Part shown: one piece after another, positions 17,089 through 26,226 of the stretch
Layout of the letters: each line of letters opens with the position of its first letter
Numbering within the stretch: position 1 is the stretch's first letter
Source of the DNA: CAVSWT01 sp963775245
Lineage (GTDB): Bacteria > Bacteroidota > Ignavibacteria > Ignavibacteriales > Ignavibacteriaceae
Reading direction: 5' to 3'
NCBI GenBank assembly: GCA_963775245.1
Contig: CAVZID010000040.1
Coordinates: forward strand, 682,001 to 746,000
Length of the DNA stretch: 64,000 nucleotides
Position numbers and translations under genes: made by a program
Notes under the pieces: model-generated
What the model was told of the DNA's origin: nothing
Database searches by the model: none
What the model saw: the letters and a program-made list of their open reading frames with translations, nothing else

Positions 17089-18009
17089 TTAGATAATATA
17101 CGAGCCTGTTAAATCTGAAAGCTTATCAATTCCTGAAGTTATACAATACTCTTCGAGCTTACTCAAAATTTCTGTACTTGCAGATGGATCTATAAAATTC
17201 AAAGTACCTAATTGAATTGCAGATGCACCAACAATCATAAATTCAACTACATCTTTCCAATTCATAATTCCGCCTATTCCTATTATCGGAATATCGGGTA
17301 CCTTTTGTTTAATTTCCAAAACTTTAGCAAGAGCAACCGGTTTTATTGCAGGCCCTGAAAGCCCGCCGTTGATATTATATAATTTTGGCTTTCGTGTAAA
17401 TATATTAAATGAAGTTCCAACCAAAGTATTGATTGCTGAAACTGCATCTCCACCTTCATCTTTAACAACTTTTGCAAAATCAGATATATAAGAAACATTA
17501 GGAGATAATTTAATGATAACCGGTTTACTTGTTGCTGCCCTAACTTTTTCAGTTACTTTTCCAACTGCTTTAACATCATTACCAAACTGCAAACCGCCTT
17601 CTTTCACATTCGGACAAGAAACATTTATTTCAAAGGCTTTAATTGTTTCTTCGCTAGTAAGAATTTTTATACATTCAACATATTCTTCAATTGTACTTGC
17701 GGCGATATTGCAAATTAAAGGGACAATATATTTTTTCAAGAAAGGAATTTTTTCTTTTAGAAAAACCTCAACTCCAACATTAGCTAAGCCAATCGCATTT
17801 AACATTCCAGCAGGAGTTTCAACAATTCTTTGAGGAGGATTCCCTTTTCTTGGATTTAAACTTAATGATTTTGTAACAATTGCGCCAATTTTATTTAAGT
17901 CAGTGAACTCAGAAATTTCATTTCCGTATCCAACTGTTCCCGATGCAAGCATAATTGGATTCCGAAGTTTCAATTTACCTATTTGAACTGAAAGATCTAC
18001 TTGCTTCAT
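17089..18009 (-). CDS. pyrD: Dihydroorotate dehydrogenase B, catalytic subunit
   Basis: This FMN enzyme oxidises dihydroorotate to orotate in pyrimidine synthesis. The 306-residue class 1B protein has LASGTVGYG near the start, the catalytic-Cys motif INVSCPNVKEGG (C132), IKLSPNV, and FMN-phosphate motifs GGLSGPAIKP and GIGGI. Class 1B enzymes pair with PyrK to pass electrons to NAD+, and pyrK directly precedes it with a 4-base overlap. Confidence 0.95.
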   Translation of the reverse strand: MKQVDLSVQIGKLKLRNPIMLASGTVGYGNEISEFTDLNKIGAIVTKSLSLNPRKGNPPQRIVETPAGMLNAIGLANVGVEVFLKEKIPFLKKYIVPLICNIAASTIEEYVECIKILTSEETIKAFEINVSCPNVKEGGLQFGNDVKAVGKVTEKVRAATSKPVIIKLSPNVSYISDFAKVVKDEGGDAVSAINTLVGTSFNIFTRKPKLYNINGGLSGPAIKPVALAKVLEIKQKVPDIPIIGIGGIMNWKDVVEFMIVGASAIQLGTLNFIDPSASTEILSKLEEYCITSGIDKLSDLTGSYII

Positions 18010-18767
18010 AAGACAATATCTTTCGCATTAAATACCGGCCCATCTTTACAAACGAGTGCATATTTTTCAGGATGTTTTGTCGATTCAACAGGACAACCCT
18101 GGCAAATTCCAAATCCGCAAGCCATTGCACATTCAGTTGACATCTCACATTCAATTTCATTTTTATTGCAAAATGACTTTATTGATTTGAGCATTGCAGT
18201 TGGGCCGCAAGCAAACATTTTAACTTTATCAGATTTAATTGAATTAAGATTTTTATTTAAAAGATCAACCACTGTTCCCTTGGTTCCAATCGAACCATCG
18301 TCTGTTGAGATTAAAACATTTTTCATTCCATAAGTAATTACATCTTTATGGGTTCGTCCGCCAATAAAAGTCAAAATATTTTTTTGGGAACTAATTCTCC
18401 TAGTGACAAAAGGAAATGGAGCTGCGCCTAAACCGCCGCCCACAATAACAGCTGATTCATAATCACCTTCTAAATTAAATCCATGGCCGAGCGGGCCGAG
18501 AATATCAATTAAATCTCCTTTCTGTTTTCTTGAAAGAATTTTTGTCCCTTCACCAAACACATTAAACATTATATAAATAAAATCATCTTCAACATCACAA
18601 ACGCTGAAAGGACGACGAAGCAAAGGATACATTGTTTTAGAAACGCGTATATTCAAAAACTCTCCGGGATTTATAGAAGCCGCTATTTCCGGGCAGTACA
18701 TTTTCAGAAGGTAAATATGATTATCGAGTTCTATTGTTTTTTCAACAGGAGCATTAATGATGAACAA
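18006..18767 (-). CDS. pyrK: Dihydroorotate dehydrogenase B, electron-transfer subunit
   Basis: The 253-residue FAD/[2Fe-2S] partner of PyrD moves electrons from dihydroorotate to NAD+. It has an FAD motif RRPFSV (51-56), a nucleotide-binding GGGLGAAPF (110-118), MFACGPTAM (184-192), and the iron-sulfur cysteines C217, C222, C225 and C240 in CGFGICQGC...CKDGPVF. It overlaps pyrD by 4 bases and is first in the pyrK-pyrD-folC run. Confidence 0.95.
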   Translation of the reverse strand: MFIINAPVEKTIELDNHIYLLKMYCPEIAASINPGEFLNIRVSKTMYPLLRRPFSVCDVEDDFIYIMFNVFGEGTKILSRKQKGDLIDILGPLGHGFNLEGDYESAVIVGGGLGAAPFPFVTRRISSQKNILTFIGGRTHKDVITYGMKNVLISTDDGSIGTKGTVVDLLNKNLNSIKSDKVKMFACGPTAMLKSIKSFCNKNEIECEMSTECAMACGFGICQGCPVESTKHPEKYALVCKDGPVFNAKDIVL

Positions 18768-18937
18768 AGTACATCCTATTAGAATAAATAATTAACGATT
18801 TATATTGAGAATTAAACGTGTTGAAAGTCAGCATGGAAGGTTGTTTAAACACTTCGCTTTCTTATTATTTTTTATAGATACAAACTTAAACATATTTTAA
18901 ATTATTCACGAATAGGAGAAATATTTTTATACAAATA

Positions 18938-20437
18938 TTATTTCATCAGAATCATTTTCTTTGTTTGTATAAAATTTCCAGCTTTCAGTTGATAAAAATA
19001 AACCCCTGAAGCAAGATTCTTGAGTTTTGAAGAAGCACTAAATTCAACTTTATATGTTCCCGCAGGTTTATATTCATCTACTAAAGTAGCTACTTCATTT
19101 CCTAATATATTGTATACTTTAATTGTTTGACGACCGGCAATTGGTGACTGCCAGGTAATAACAGTGCTTGGATTAAATGGGTTAGGATAATTTTGTGAAA
19201 GATTAAATGCTATAGGAACAGCAGTAACTTCAAGTGTTTTTGAATAGGTGAAATTGCCGTCAAAATCTAATTGTTTTAATCTATAATATAACTTCACTCC
19301 TAAAGAGGTATTATCTACATAAGAATATGAATGCTTTTCTGTTGTAGTGCCATTACCTGAAACCCTTCCAATATTAGTATAGGTTTTGTTATCAATGCTT
19401 TTTTCAATTTCAAATGCTTCATTGTTCTTTTCTGTTTCAGTTTCCCAGCTTAGAGTGATTTTACTATCTTCTTTATTTGCTTTGAAGGAAACTAATTCAA
19501 CAGATACTGGAGTTTCTATCCATGACGCAGCATATTCATCCCAGACATACGAATGAGTAATTTGATTATACTCCCACAAACTAACGCCTGGATAATTATA
19601 AGTTGATTGAGATAGGTTGCAAAAGCTTGTTATGTCACCGGATTTAACATCATTGCTATAACCAAAATACTCTCCTTGCCCAATGGGCATAATCGGTTTA
19701 TCCGCCGCACTGTCACCTTGACTTACCCAGGTATTTGTATATGATGTAAATTGGCTGCTCATAATGCTAAGTTCATTTGAAGGAGTTGTGGGTCTTGCTG
19801 CCCAATAAGTCTGCGGCATATTCACATCAACTCTGTCAAGAAAAGTTGTCCATGGAAAACTATTATGTCCGTTTATACGAGCCCATGCAGTTAATCCCAA
19901 AAATGAATCAGGATGATTAGAATGTATATTGTCACAATATGCTTGTGCCACTGCATCATTATTCGATAATACATCGTATTCTATTTCTGCGTCAATAAGT
20001 AAACCATCAAGCCCTTTAACACTAAGTATTGAATTAGCTACATCAGTTTCGGAGGCCGCATTACCCCAATGATGAGGAACGCCATAGACATACTGAAAAG
20101 CTAATAACTTTATTCCATTCGCATGAAAAATAGAAGTTACACTATCCATGCTTTTATAATTTTGAACTGCCCAATTATATAGAGAGTGGTTTGGGCTATT
20201 ATAATTGCTGTCTCCATCACCCATTTTAATTACAACCCAGGTAACACTAAGACTTTTTAATTTTGTTATGATAGAAGTCAAATTTTTACCGCCGCCTTCC
20301 GAATTCCAAAGCTGCCATAAATACATTCCTTTACCATTAATAAAAAATGAATCTTGAGATGCACTCTTCCCAAATGGTGCTATAACAATAATCAAAATAA
20401 CAATAGTATTAAGTATAAAGTATTTTATTTTATTCAT
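18938..20437 (-). CDS. Secreted glycoside-hydrolase-like protein with type IX sorting domain
   Basis: The 499-residue protein has a signal peptide (about 1-27). A TIM-barrel-like domain (about 30-310) follows, with aromatic patches and an acidic segment GLLIDAEIEYD, which could hold catalytic acids. Next are a fibronectin-III-like domain (about 315-405) and a C-terminal sorting domain with NLSQNYPNPFNPSTVI and VYNILGNEVATLVD, ending SGVYFYQLKAG..TKKMILMK. The last part is the T9SS signal typical of Ignavibacteria, so the product should reach the surface or medium. The substrate is unknown; a GH25-like or related carbohydrate activity is a guess. Confidence 0.85.
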   Translation of the reverse strand: MNKIKYFILNTIVILIIVIAPFGKSASQDSFFINGKGMYLWQLWNSEGGGKNLTSIITKLKSLSVTWVVIKMGDGDSNYNSPNHSLYNWAVQNYKSMDSVTSIFHANGIKLLAFQYVYGVPHHWGNAASETDVANSILSVKGLDGLLIDAEIEYDVLSNNDAVAQAYCDNIHSNHPDSFLGLTAWARINGHNSFPWTTFLDRVDVNMPQTYWAARPTTPSNELSIMSSQFTSYTNTWVSQGDSAADKPIMPIGQGEYFGYSNDVKSGDITSFCNLSQSTYNYPGVSLWEYNQITHSYVWDEYAASWIETPVSVELVSFKANKEDSKITLSWETETEKNNEAFEIEKSIDNKTYTNIGRVSGNGTTTEKHSYSYVDNTSLGVKLYYRLKQLDFDGNFTYSKTLEVTAVPIAFNLSQNYPNPFNPSTVITWQSPIAGRQTIKVYNILGNEVATLVDEYKPAGTYKVEFSASSKLKNLASGVYFYQLKAGNFIQTKKMILMK

Positions 20438-20456
20438 ACGCTAAATTCCTTCAACA

Positions 20457-21080
20457 TTAATTAAGAATCTGAAAAGAAGCAACTAAGTTGTTAAACTCTT
20501 TCACATTATTATTTGTTGTATCCTGGAGTGAAGATAATATTTTCATTTTTATATCTTCAGCTTTTAATTGCTTTCCATTTGAAATTACACCAGGCTTGCC
20601 AAATTGTTTATCTTCAATAAATGAAATAATATAATATTTACCTTCTTTTTGAGAATAGCAATTTATTACACAATCCCACATACCCATCCCAGCATATACA
20701 GCCCAATATTCACGTTTGAAATTTTGTTGGCCATTTGAGAATGAATCAACCTTAACTCTATCTTTTAATAAATTTGCTGCACCTGGTGAATCAAGAAATA
20801 ATCTCCCGCCATAACTTCCAGGCAAATCAACAAACAATCTATCTGAAGTTGAAATTTTGGCAATTGCATTTTGGATTGAAGAATTCTCTGATGATAGCTT
20901 TATAGAATAACTTGAGTTATCTACTAGTTTTACTGCCCCAACTTTTGCGAATGAAATTCCAAGTGCATTATCTTTAACTAAATTATTGGAATTAGTGTTC
21001 TCATTTTTTGCTACTTGTCCATTTATATAACTAAATAAACATACTGCTATTATTAATATATAAATTAATTTATCTTTCAT
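20457..21080 (-). CDS. Exported protein of unknown function
   Basis: I start this 207-residue protein at the ATG at 21080 (MKDKLIYILIIAVCLFSYING), because AAAGGAG sits 8 bases upstream and the sequence is then a clean signal peptide. An upstream in-frame ATG at 21167 would add 29 residues and run into the rpiB-like gene. The mature part holds predicted beta strands (FVDLPGSYGGRLFLDSPGAANL; REYWAVYAGMGMWDCVINCY). It lies 19 bases before the T9SS-sorted protein, so the two may be expressed together. I do not recognise a family. Confidence 0.7.
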   Translation of the reverse strand: MKDKLIYILIIAVCLFSYINGQVAKNENTNSNNLVKDNALGISFAKVGAVKLVDNSSYSIKLSSENSSIQNAIAKISTSDRLFVDLPGSYGGRLFLDSPGAANLLKDRVKVDSFSNGQQNFKREYWAVYAGMGMWDCVINCYSQKEGKYYIISFIEDKQFGKPGVISNGKQLKAEDIKMKILSSLQDTTNNNVKEFNNLVASFQILN

Positions 21081-21147
21081 TTTTGTGACTCCTTTAATAC
21101 CGCATAAACTAATTGTGATACTTGAAATGTTTAGATTTAGTTTCAGA

Positions 21148-21795
21148 TTATAAAGAATTATTTTCAATCAAAGTGATTTTATTTAATCTCTTTTGATGTC
21201 TTCCCCCGCCAAAGCTGGTTGCCAGCCAAACTTCTAAAATAGATTTTATTGTTTCTTCACCTAAAGATTTAGCACCTAATACCAGCACATTTGCATTATT
21301 ATGTTCTCTCGCGCTCCTGGCTGAAAACTCATTATAACAAGTCGCAGCGCGAATGCCTTTCACCTTGTTTGCTGTAATTGCTGATGGAATTCCAGTAGCA
21401 TCTATTACAATTCCGAAATCAACTTTTTTCTCTTTTACTTTTGATGCTACAGCGAAAGCAAAATCAGGATAGTCACATGACTGCTCATCAAAAGTACCAA
21501 CATCAATTAATTCAAATCCTTTATCACTTAAAATTTTAATTAATAGATTTTTAACTTTAAATCCGGTGTGGTCGCAGCCGATTGCAATTCTTTTTTCTTT
21601 TATAGTGCTTGAAATATTTGGGTCTTCGGAATATAATCTTTCAGCTTCTTCTTTTGTAATTACTTTCATCCCCAGCGATTTGATTTTATCTTTTGCAAGA
21701 GGAGTAAGAATATCATCATAACCAATTGGAATGATTGTCTTCCCGCTTTTATGCAGTTTATAAATATCAAGTTCAGTAATAAGATTTTTTGGCAT
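21148..21795 (-). CDS. RpiB/LacAB-family protein with N-terminal extension and no catalytic Cys
   Basis: The 215-residue protein has a RpiB-like core from about residue 69: RIAIGCDHTGFK with Asp75/His76, DYPDFA (108-113), REHNNANVLVLGAK with His165, and GGRHQKRLNKI. In ribose-5-phosphate isomerase B the segment is usually 'ICGTGIGMSIAANK'; here it is IDATGIPSAITANK, with Asp132 in place of the catalytic Cys and Pro137 in an anion-hole Gly position. Residues about 7-47 (ITELDIYKLHKSG...TPLAKDKIKSLGMKV) resemble the short N-terminal segment of microcompartment-associated proteins such as EutT. It may be a different sugar-phosphate isomerase or a non-catalytic protein. Confidence 0.8.
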   Translation of the reverse strand: MPKNLITELDIYKLHKSGKTIIPIGYDDILTPLAKDKIKSLGMKVITKEEAERLYSEDPNISSTIKEKRIAIGCDHTGFKVKNLLIKILSDKGFELIDVGTFDEQSCDYPDFAFAVASKVKEKKVDFGIVIDATGIPSAITANKVKGIRAATCYNEFSARSAREHNNANVLVLGAKSLGEETIKSILEVWLATSFGGGRHQKRLNKITLIENNSL

Positions 21796-21830
21796 AGCAA
21801 TTACTAAGTAACATTATTGAAAATGAGTAA

Positions 21831-22898
21831 TTATAAATATTCGTTTAGTTTATTAATCTTTAAGTGGTCAACAACTTTTTTAACTTCCTGGCACTGGTCT
21901 CTTCTTACTATTAATAATGCATCGTCAGTATTTATCACAATTAAATTTTCAATTCCAATTGCTGCAGTAAATTTATTTGGTGAATAAATGTACGAATCGA
22001 TTGTCATATCAGTAAAAACTTTTCCAACAAAAGTATTGCCGTCATTATCTTTTTTGGAAAGCTGATATACTTCCTCCCAGCTTCCTACATCGCTCCAGGA
22101 AAAATCTCCTTTAGTTAAAAATACTTTGCTCGATTTTTCCATAATTCCATAATCAATTGAGATACTTCTCAACTGTCCATATACATTTGAAACTGTTTTC
22201 TCAAATGAAGCAGTATCAATATCCTTTTTAATATAATTCAATCCTTCACATAAATCAGGCATGTGATGCTGAATCTCTTCAAGGATAGTATCGGCACGCC
22301 AGATAAACATACCGCTGTTCCAAAGAAAATCTCCGCTTTCAAAAAATCTAACTGCAGTAGCGTAATTTGGTTTTTCGGCAAACGTTAAAACCTTAAAGAT
22401 ATTTTCAGATACTTCGGATTCATCAATTTGAATATATCCGAATCCTGTCTCCGGCCTAGAAGGGTTAATTCCGATGGTTACTAATCCTTTTGAGTTATAT
22501 GCAAAATCAGCAGCACGTTTAATAGTAGTATGAAATGCATCTATATCATTTATTATGTGGTCCGCAGGAAGCACCACTATTACTGCATCATTTTTCTTAT
22601 GTTCAATTACTACTGATGCAAGCCCAATGCATGCGGCAGTGTTTTTTCCAAAAGGTTCTTCAATTACATTTTCTTTGGGGAGATGAGAAAGCTGGTTTAT
22701 GATTTCAGCTTTTTGAAGCTTATTTGTAATAATAAAAATATTTTCATCTTTTACCATGCCTTCCAATCTTTTTACCGTATCCTGGATTAAAGTATTTTCA
22801 CCAAAAATTTTTAATAATTGTTTAGGCGTTTTTTCTTTGCTCCTCGGCCAAAATCTTGAACCGACTCCTCCGGCCATAATAACTGCGAATAATTCCAT
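21831..22898 (-). CDS. manC: Mannose-1-phosphate guanylyltransferase
   Basis: This enzyme makes GDP-mannose from mannose-1-phosphate and GTP, for cell-surface glycans. The 355 residues hold the nucleotidyltransferase signature MAGGVGSRFWPRSKEKTPKQ (8-27), VLPADHII, FAEKPNY and GDFLWNSGMFIW. It is the short form without the cupin phosphomannose-isomerase domain. It is one base after the unknown 308-residue protein and upstream of the RpiB-like gene, placing two sugar-phosphate genes side by side. Confidence 0.94.
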   Translation of the reverse strand: MELFAVIMAGGVGSRFWPRSKEKTPKQLLKIFGENTLIQDTVKRLEGMVKDENIFIITNKLQKAEIINQLSHLPKENVIEEPFGKNTAACIGLASVVIEHKKNDAVIVVLPADHIINDIDAFHTTIKRAADFAYNSKGLVTIGINPSRPETGFGYIQIDESEVSENIFKVLTFAEKPNYATAVRFFESGDFLWNSGMFIWRADTILEEIQHHMPDLCEGLNYIKKDIDTASFEKTVSNVYGQLRSISIDYGIMEKSSKVFLTKGDFSWSDVGSWEEVYQLSKKDNDGNTFVGKVFTDMTIDSYIYSPNKFTAAIGIENLIVINTDDALLIVRRDQCQEVKKVVDHLKINKLNEYL

Positions 22899-23825
22899 CT
22901 AACTAAATTCCTTTATTTTTATGGTTTGAATTCTCTTACCGAATTCTTCTGCTTTATTTAAATAATTTGTTATGTCAACTTCCTTTCCCCTTACAACGGC
23001 GACAATCACTATTAGGCAAGCACGCAAAGCTTCTACAACATCTTTACTAACTGCCAGCTTGTTTACATTAATTAAAAACAATGCTTTGGAAACAACCTTA
23101 TGCATATTTGAAATAATTTCAAAACCAATTTTTGAAGAAAGCTCGCCATTGTTTTTCATAATATGAGCGAATCTTATAATTTCATTCTGGTCAACTTTGT
23201 TCTCAGAAATATTTTTCAGCATAGCATCAATAGGTTTAATCGGCTTTAGTATTGATGTTTCATAATTCTGAAAGAATAAATCTTCATCCTCTTTTTCTTC
23301 TTCAAAAATAAAATTCTCTTTTATTTTTTCACTCTCTAATTTTTTCTTATCAATCTCAGCATTTGTATCAAATGTATTTTCATCTAATTTTCTTTTTGAC
23401 AAATCAACATCTATACTATTGTTTGAAGTTGGCGTTTCTTTAGTTTCATTATTCACATCATCAGATTTTATTTCTGGTTTCTTATTAATCTTTTCCAAAG
23501 CTTGTGAAATAGTAACCGGGTTAACCATATCCAGCATGTGACTAAGGTCTTTAATAAGCCATGAGCTGTGTTCTTTTATTTTGTCTGAGATTTTGAATAA
23601 ATCAACTTGAGGCTGGGTTAAATAACTATAAATATCATTTAAGCGAATTGCAAGAGTAGAAAGCTCTGTTACCTTCTTCATACCTTTAAGGTCGTTTTCC
23701 AAATCTTCTGACTTAATTATGAAATCACGAAGCAATGCAACAACTTCTATTTTTTGATTGCTTAACCGGAGATTGTTTGAAGCTGTGGTGATACTTTGAG
23801 TTATATATTGCTTTATGAGATTCAT
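22899..23825 (-). CDS. Unknown protein with two helical domains and an acidic linker
   Basis: The 308 residues form an N-terminal helical domain (about 1-110), a charged low-complexity linker (about 115-190, rich in Lys/Glu/Asp/Asn) and a C-terminal helical bundle (about 195-308). There is no signal peptide or membrane helix, so it is probably cytosolic. It overlaps alr by one base and abuts manC, so translation is likely coupled. Composition is unlike an enzyme; a scaffold or regulator is possible. I do not recognise a family. Confidence 0.7.
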   Translation of the reverse strand: MNLIKQYITQSITTASNNLRLSNQKIEVVALLRDFIIKSEDLENDLKGMKKVTELSTLAIRLNDIYSYLTQPQVDLFKISDKIKEHSSWLIKDLSHMLDMVNPVTISQALEKINKKPEIKSDDVNNETKETPTSNNSIDVDLSKRKLDENTFDTNAEIDKKKLESEKIKENFIFEEEKEDEDLFFQNYETSILKPIKPIDAMLKNISENKVDQNEIIRFAHIMKNNGELSSKIGFEIISNMHKVVSKALFLINVNKLAVSKDVVEALRACLIVIVAVVRGKEVDITNYLNKAEEFGKRIQTIKIKEFS

Positions 23826-24958
23826 TAGTATTTGTAGACCCGTGGAATACGTTTACTTATATTGCAAGTAATTTCATAAGGAATAGTATTTAGTTGTTTG
23901 CTCCAATCCCATGCATTAATATTAATTCCATTTTGGCTGCCAAGCAAAGTTACTTTTTCGCCTGGTTTTATTTCATTGTCTCCAACATTCAACATAATTC
24001 TATCCATTGTCACTCTTCCAACTTGAGGATACAATTTACCATTAATAATAGCTAACGCTTTGTTTGAGAGATTTCTATTAAATCCATCGGCATAACCGAT
24101 TGGAACAGAAATGATATTCATTCTTTTATTTGCCGTAAAAATTCTCCCATAACTTACTGTATCCCCTTTCTGAATTTTTTTTATTGACCCCACATAAGAT
24201 TTAAGAGACATTACTGGATTCAAAGCTACTGACTCACTTGTTTCTAAAGAAGGATAATAACCGTAAAGTGAAATCCCGGGGCGTACCATATCAAAATAAG
24301 CTTCCGGCATATCTAATATTGCCCCGCTGTTTGCAGCATGAACTAAACCATAATTAATTCCAGCTTTATTCAATTCATCCAACAAACTCTTGAATCTTGC
24401 CAATTGAAGTTTCGCAAAGTTTTTGTCGCTTTCATCAGAAGTTGCAAAGTGAGTATAAACCCCATCGATAGTAAAATTATTATTCTTGTTTAAATTAACT
24501 ATAAAATTAAATGCATCAATATAATTAATACCAAGACGGTTCATCCCGGTATCAACTTTTACATGAACTTTTGCTTTTAAATTATTATTATGTTTTTTGT
24601 TGAACTTATTTAAGGCCTGCGAAATTAATTTGATATGCCGTTCTTCAAAAACCGTTGCTGTAAAATTATAACTAAAAATAAAATCAGCTTCATTTTTAAT
24701 AAAAGGCTCAAAGACAAGTATTGGCTGCTTGATATCCAATTTTCTTAATTCCACTGCTTCATCTGGCAAGGCAACTGCATAGTAGTCTGGCTTCTTTTCA
24801 TTTAATGAATTTAATGCATAGACTACTTCTTTCATTCCATGTCCGTAAGCATCGGCTTTAACAACAGCCATTATTTTAACATCTTTTACTTTGCGTTTTA
24901 TATTAATGTAATTCTTTTTGAGATTAGATATATTAATAACAGCAAAAGTAGAGCGCAT
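23825..24958 (-). CDS. alr: Alanine racemase
   Basis: This PLP enzyme supplies D-alanine for peptidoglycan. The 377 residues include the PLP-lysine motif VVKADAYGHG (32-41), KVDTGMNRLG, VHAANSGA, RPGISLYGYYP, VSYGRIF and GYADGF, and the C-terminal VTMDRIMLNVG. All match the family and the length is normal. It is the first gene of the minus-strand run that continues through manC, and faces the nuo operon across a 328-base gap. Confidence 0.96.
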   Translation of the reverse strand: MRSTFAVINISNLKKNYINIKRKVKDVKIMAVVKADAYGHGMKEVVYALNSLNEKKPDYYAVALPDEAVELRKLDIKQPILVFEPFIKNEADFIFSYNFTATVFEERHIKLISQALNKFNKKHNNNLKAKVHVKVDTGMNRLGINYIDAFNFIVNLNKNNNFTIDGVYTHFATSDESDKNFAKLQLARFKSLLDELNKAGINYGLVHAANSGAILDMPEAYFDMVRPGISLYGYYPSLETSESVALNPVMSLKSYVGSIKKIQKGDTVSYGRIFTANKRMNIISVPIGYADGFNRNLSNKALAIINGKLYPQVGRVTMDRIMLNVGDNEIKPGEKVTLLGSQNGININAWDWSKQLNTIPYEITCNISKRIPRVYKY

Positions 24959-25154
24959 AAATAAAATAACAATAATTTAATTTGTAAAATATAATTTTAA
25001 TTGAAGTTATAATCAATTTTTGTATCTTTTAGCTTTCGTTTCATCGAACAAAAAAAAATTTCTCTTTGATGGAAAACATTAATTATTATTTTCTTATTTT
25101 TGGAAATGTGTAAATATTTAATTGAACTATTTTATTTTTTTTCTGTTTTTTAAC

Positions 25155-25170
25155 TGGCATATATATTGTC
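25155..25170 (+). promoter_or_regulatory. Possible sigma-54-type promoter upstream of nuoA
   Basis: TGGCATATATATTGTC matches the -24/-12 consensus (TGGCAC, five bases, TTGCA) in 13 or so of 16 positions, including GG and TTG with correct spacing; the -12 GC is GT. It lies 117 bases before nuoA in the 328-base alr-nuoA gap (24959-25286), which is otherwise AT-rich with no gene seen. Low confidence: AT-rich DNA gives chance matches. Confidence 0.35.
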
Positions 25171-25286
25171 AAAGTCGATGCATTTGAAATTTTAAAGTTT
25201 ATATTTATTAGTTTTGACTCGTTGATTATGTCCTGTTTTGTTTGCCTCAAGGATAAGTTTTATTTACAAAACCAATTTAATCAAAT

Positions 25287-25733
25287 ATGTTAACAGAATT
25301 TGGTAAAATATTCGCCTTCCTTTTAGTTGCCGGAATATTCGTTGTCGCGGTACTATTCGTTGCAAAGTTTATTAGGCCAGCTAGACCCACTAAAGAAAAA
25401 TTACTTACTTATGAATGCGGTGAAGATGTTCAAGGTTCTCCGTGGGTTAAATTCAATATTAGATTTTATGTAGTCGCTCTTATCTTCTTAATTTTTGACG
25501 TTGAAGTAGTTCTTCTTATTCCCTGGGCTTTAGCATACAAAAATTTTGGACTAGGCGGATTCTTGGTAGGCGGTGTATTTCTTGTATTACTTGGATTAGG
25601 GATGGCTTATGAATGGAGAAAAGGTGACCTCGAATGGGAGAAACCAAAAGTAGCTCCGCCGCAAGTTGAAAAATTTACTGTAATAAAAAGGGTTCAGGTG
25701 AAAGAAGAATTATCCACAACAGAAACAGTTTAA
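25287..25733 (+). CDS. nuoA: NADH-quinone oxidoreductase subunit A
   Basis: This small membrane subunit of complex I sits near the quinone pocket. The 148 residues show three membrane helices (about 6-28, 64-85, 92-112), the TYECGEDVQGSPWVKFNIRF signature (conserved Cys and Glu) and FLIFDVEVVLLIPWA. The C-terminal tail is about 30 residues longer than usual and charged. It opens the operon, one base from nuoB. Confidence 0.96.
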   Translation: MLTEFGKIFAFLLVAGIFVVAVLFVAKFIRPARPTKEKLLTYECGEDVQGSPWVKFNIRFYVVALIFLIFDVEVVLLIPWALAYKNFGLGGFLVGGVFLVLLGLGMAYEWRKGDLEWEKPKVAPPQVEKFTVIKRVQVKEELSTTETV

Positions 25734-25734
25734 T

Positions 25735-26226
25735 ATGGGTATTTTAGACAAACAATTTCAAACAGATAATATAGTAGTTACAAAAGTTGATGATTTATTT
25801 AATTGGGCAAGACTGTCTTCTTTATGGCAGATGAGCTTCGGCTTGGCATGCTGCGCAATTGAAATGATGGCAACATCTGCTTCGCATTATGATTTTGATA
25901 GATTCGGGGTTATCCCCCGCCCTTCACCACGCCAGTCCGACGTTATAATAGTTTCCGGAACAGTTACTTTAAAAATGGCAATCAGAATTAAACGTTTATA
26001 TGAACAAATGCCAGACCCCAAATATGTTATTTCAATGGGAAGCTGCTCTAATTGCGGCGGCCCTTATTGGGAACATGGATATCATGTTTTAAAAGGCGTG
26101 GATAGAGTAGTCCCGGTTGATGTTTATGTTCCAGGGTGCCCACCAAGGCCGGAAGCTTTATTGGAAGGTTTATTGAAATTACAAGAGAAAATTAGAAACG
26201 AATCATTTGTAAAAAAATCTGCATGA
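25735..26226 (+). CDS. nuoB: NADH-quinone oxidoreductase subunit B
   Basis: This subunit carries the terminal [4Fe-4S] cluster N2 that reduces quinone. The 163 residues keep the four cluster cysteines: C39 and C40 in FGLACCAIEMM, C104 in GSCSNCGGPYW, and C135 in VPGCPPRPEAL. Length and sequence are typical. It overlaps nuoC by 4 bases. Confidence 0.97.
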   Translation: MGILDKQFQTDNIVVTKVDDLFNWARLSSLWQMSFGLACCAIEMMATSASHYDFDRFGVIPRPSPRQSDVIIVSGTVTLKMAIRIKRLYEQMPDPKYVISMGSCSNCGGPYWEHGYHVLKGVDRVVPVDVYVPGCPPRPEALLEGLLKLQEKIRNESFVKKSA

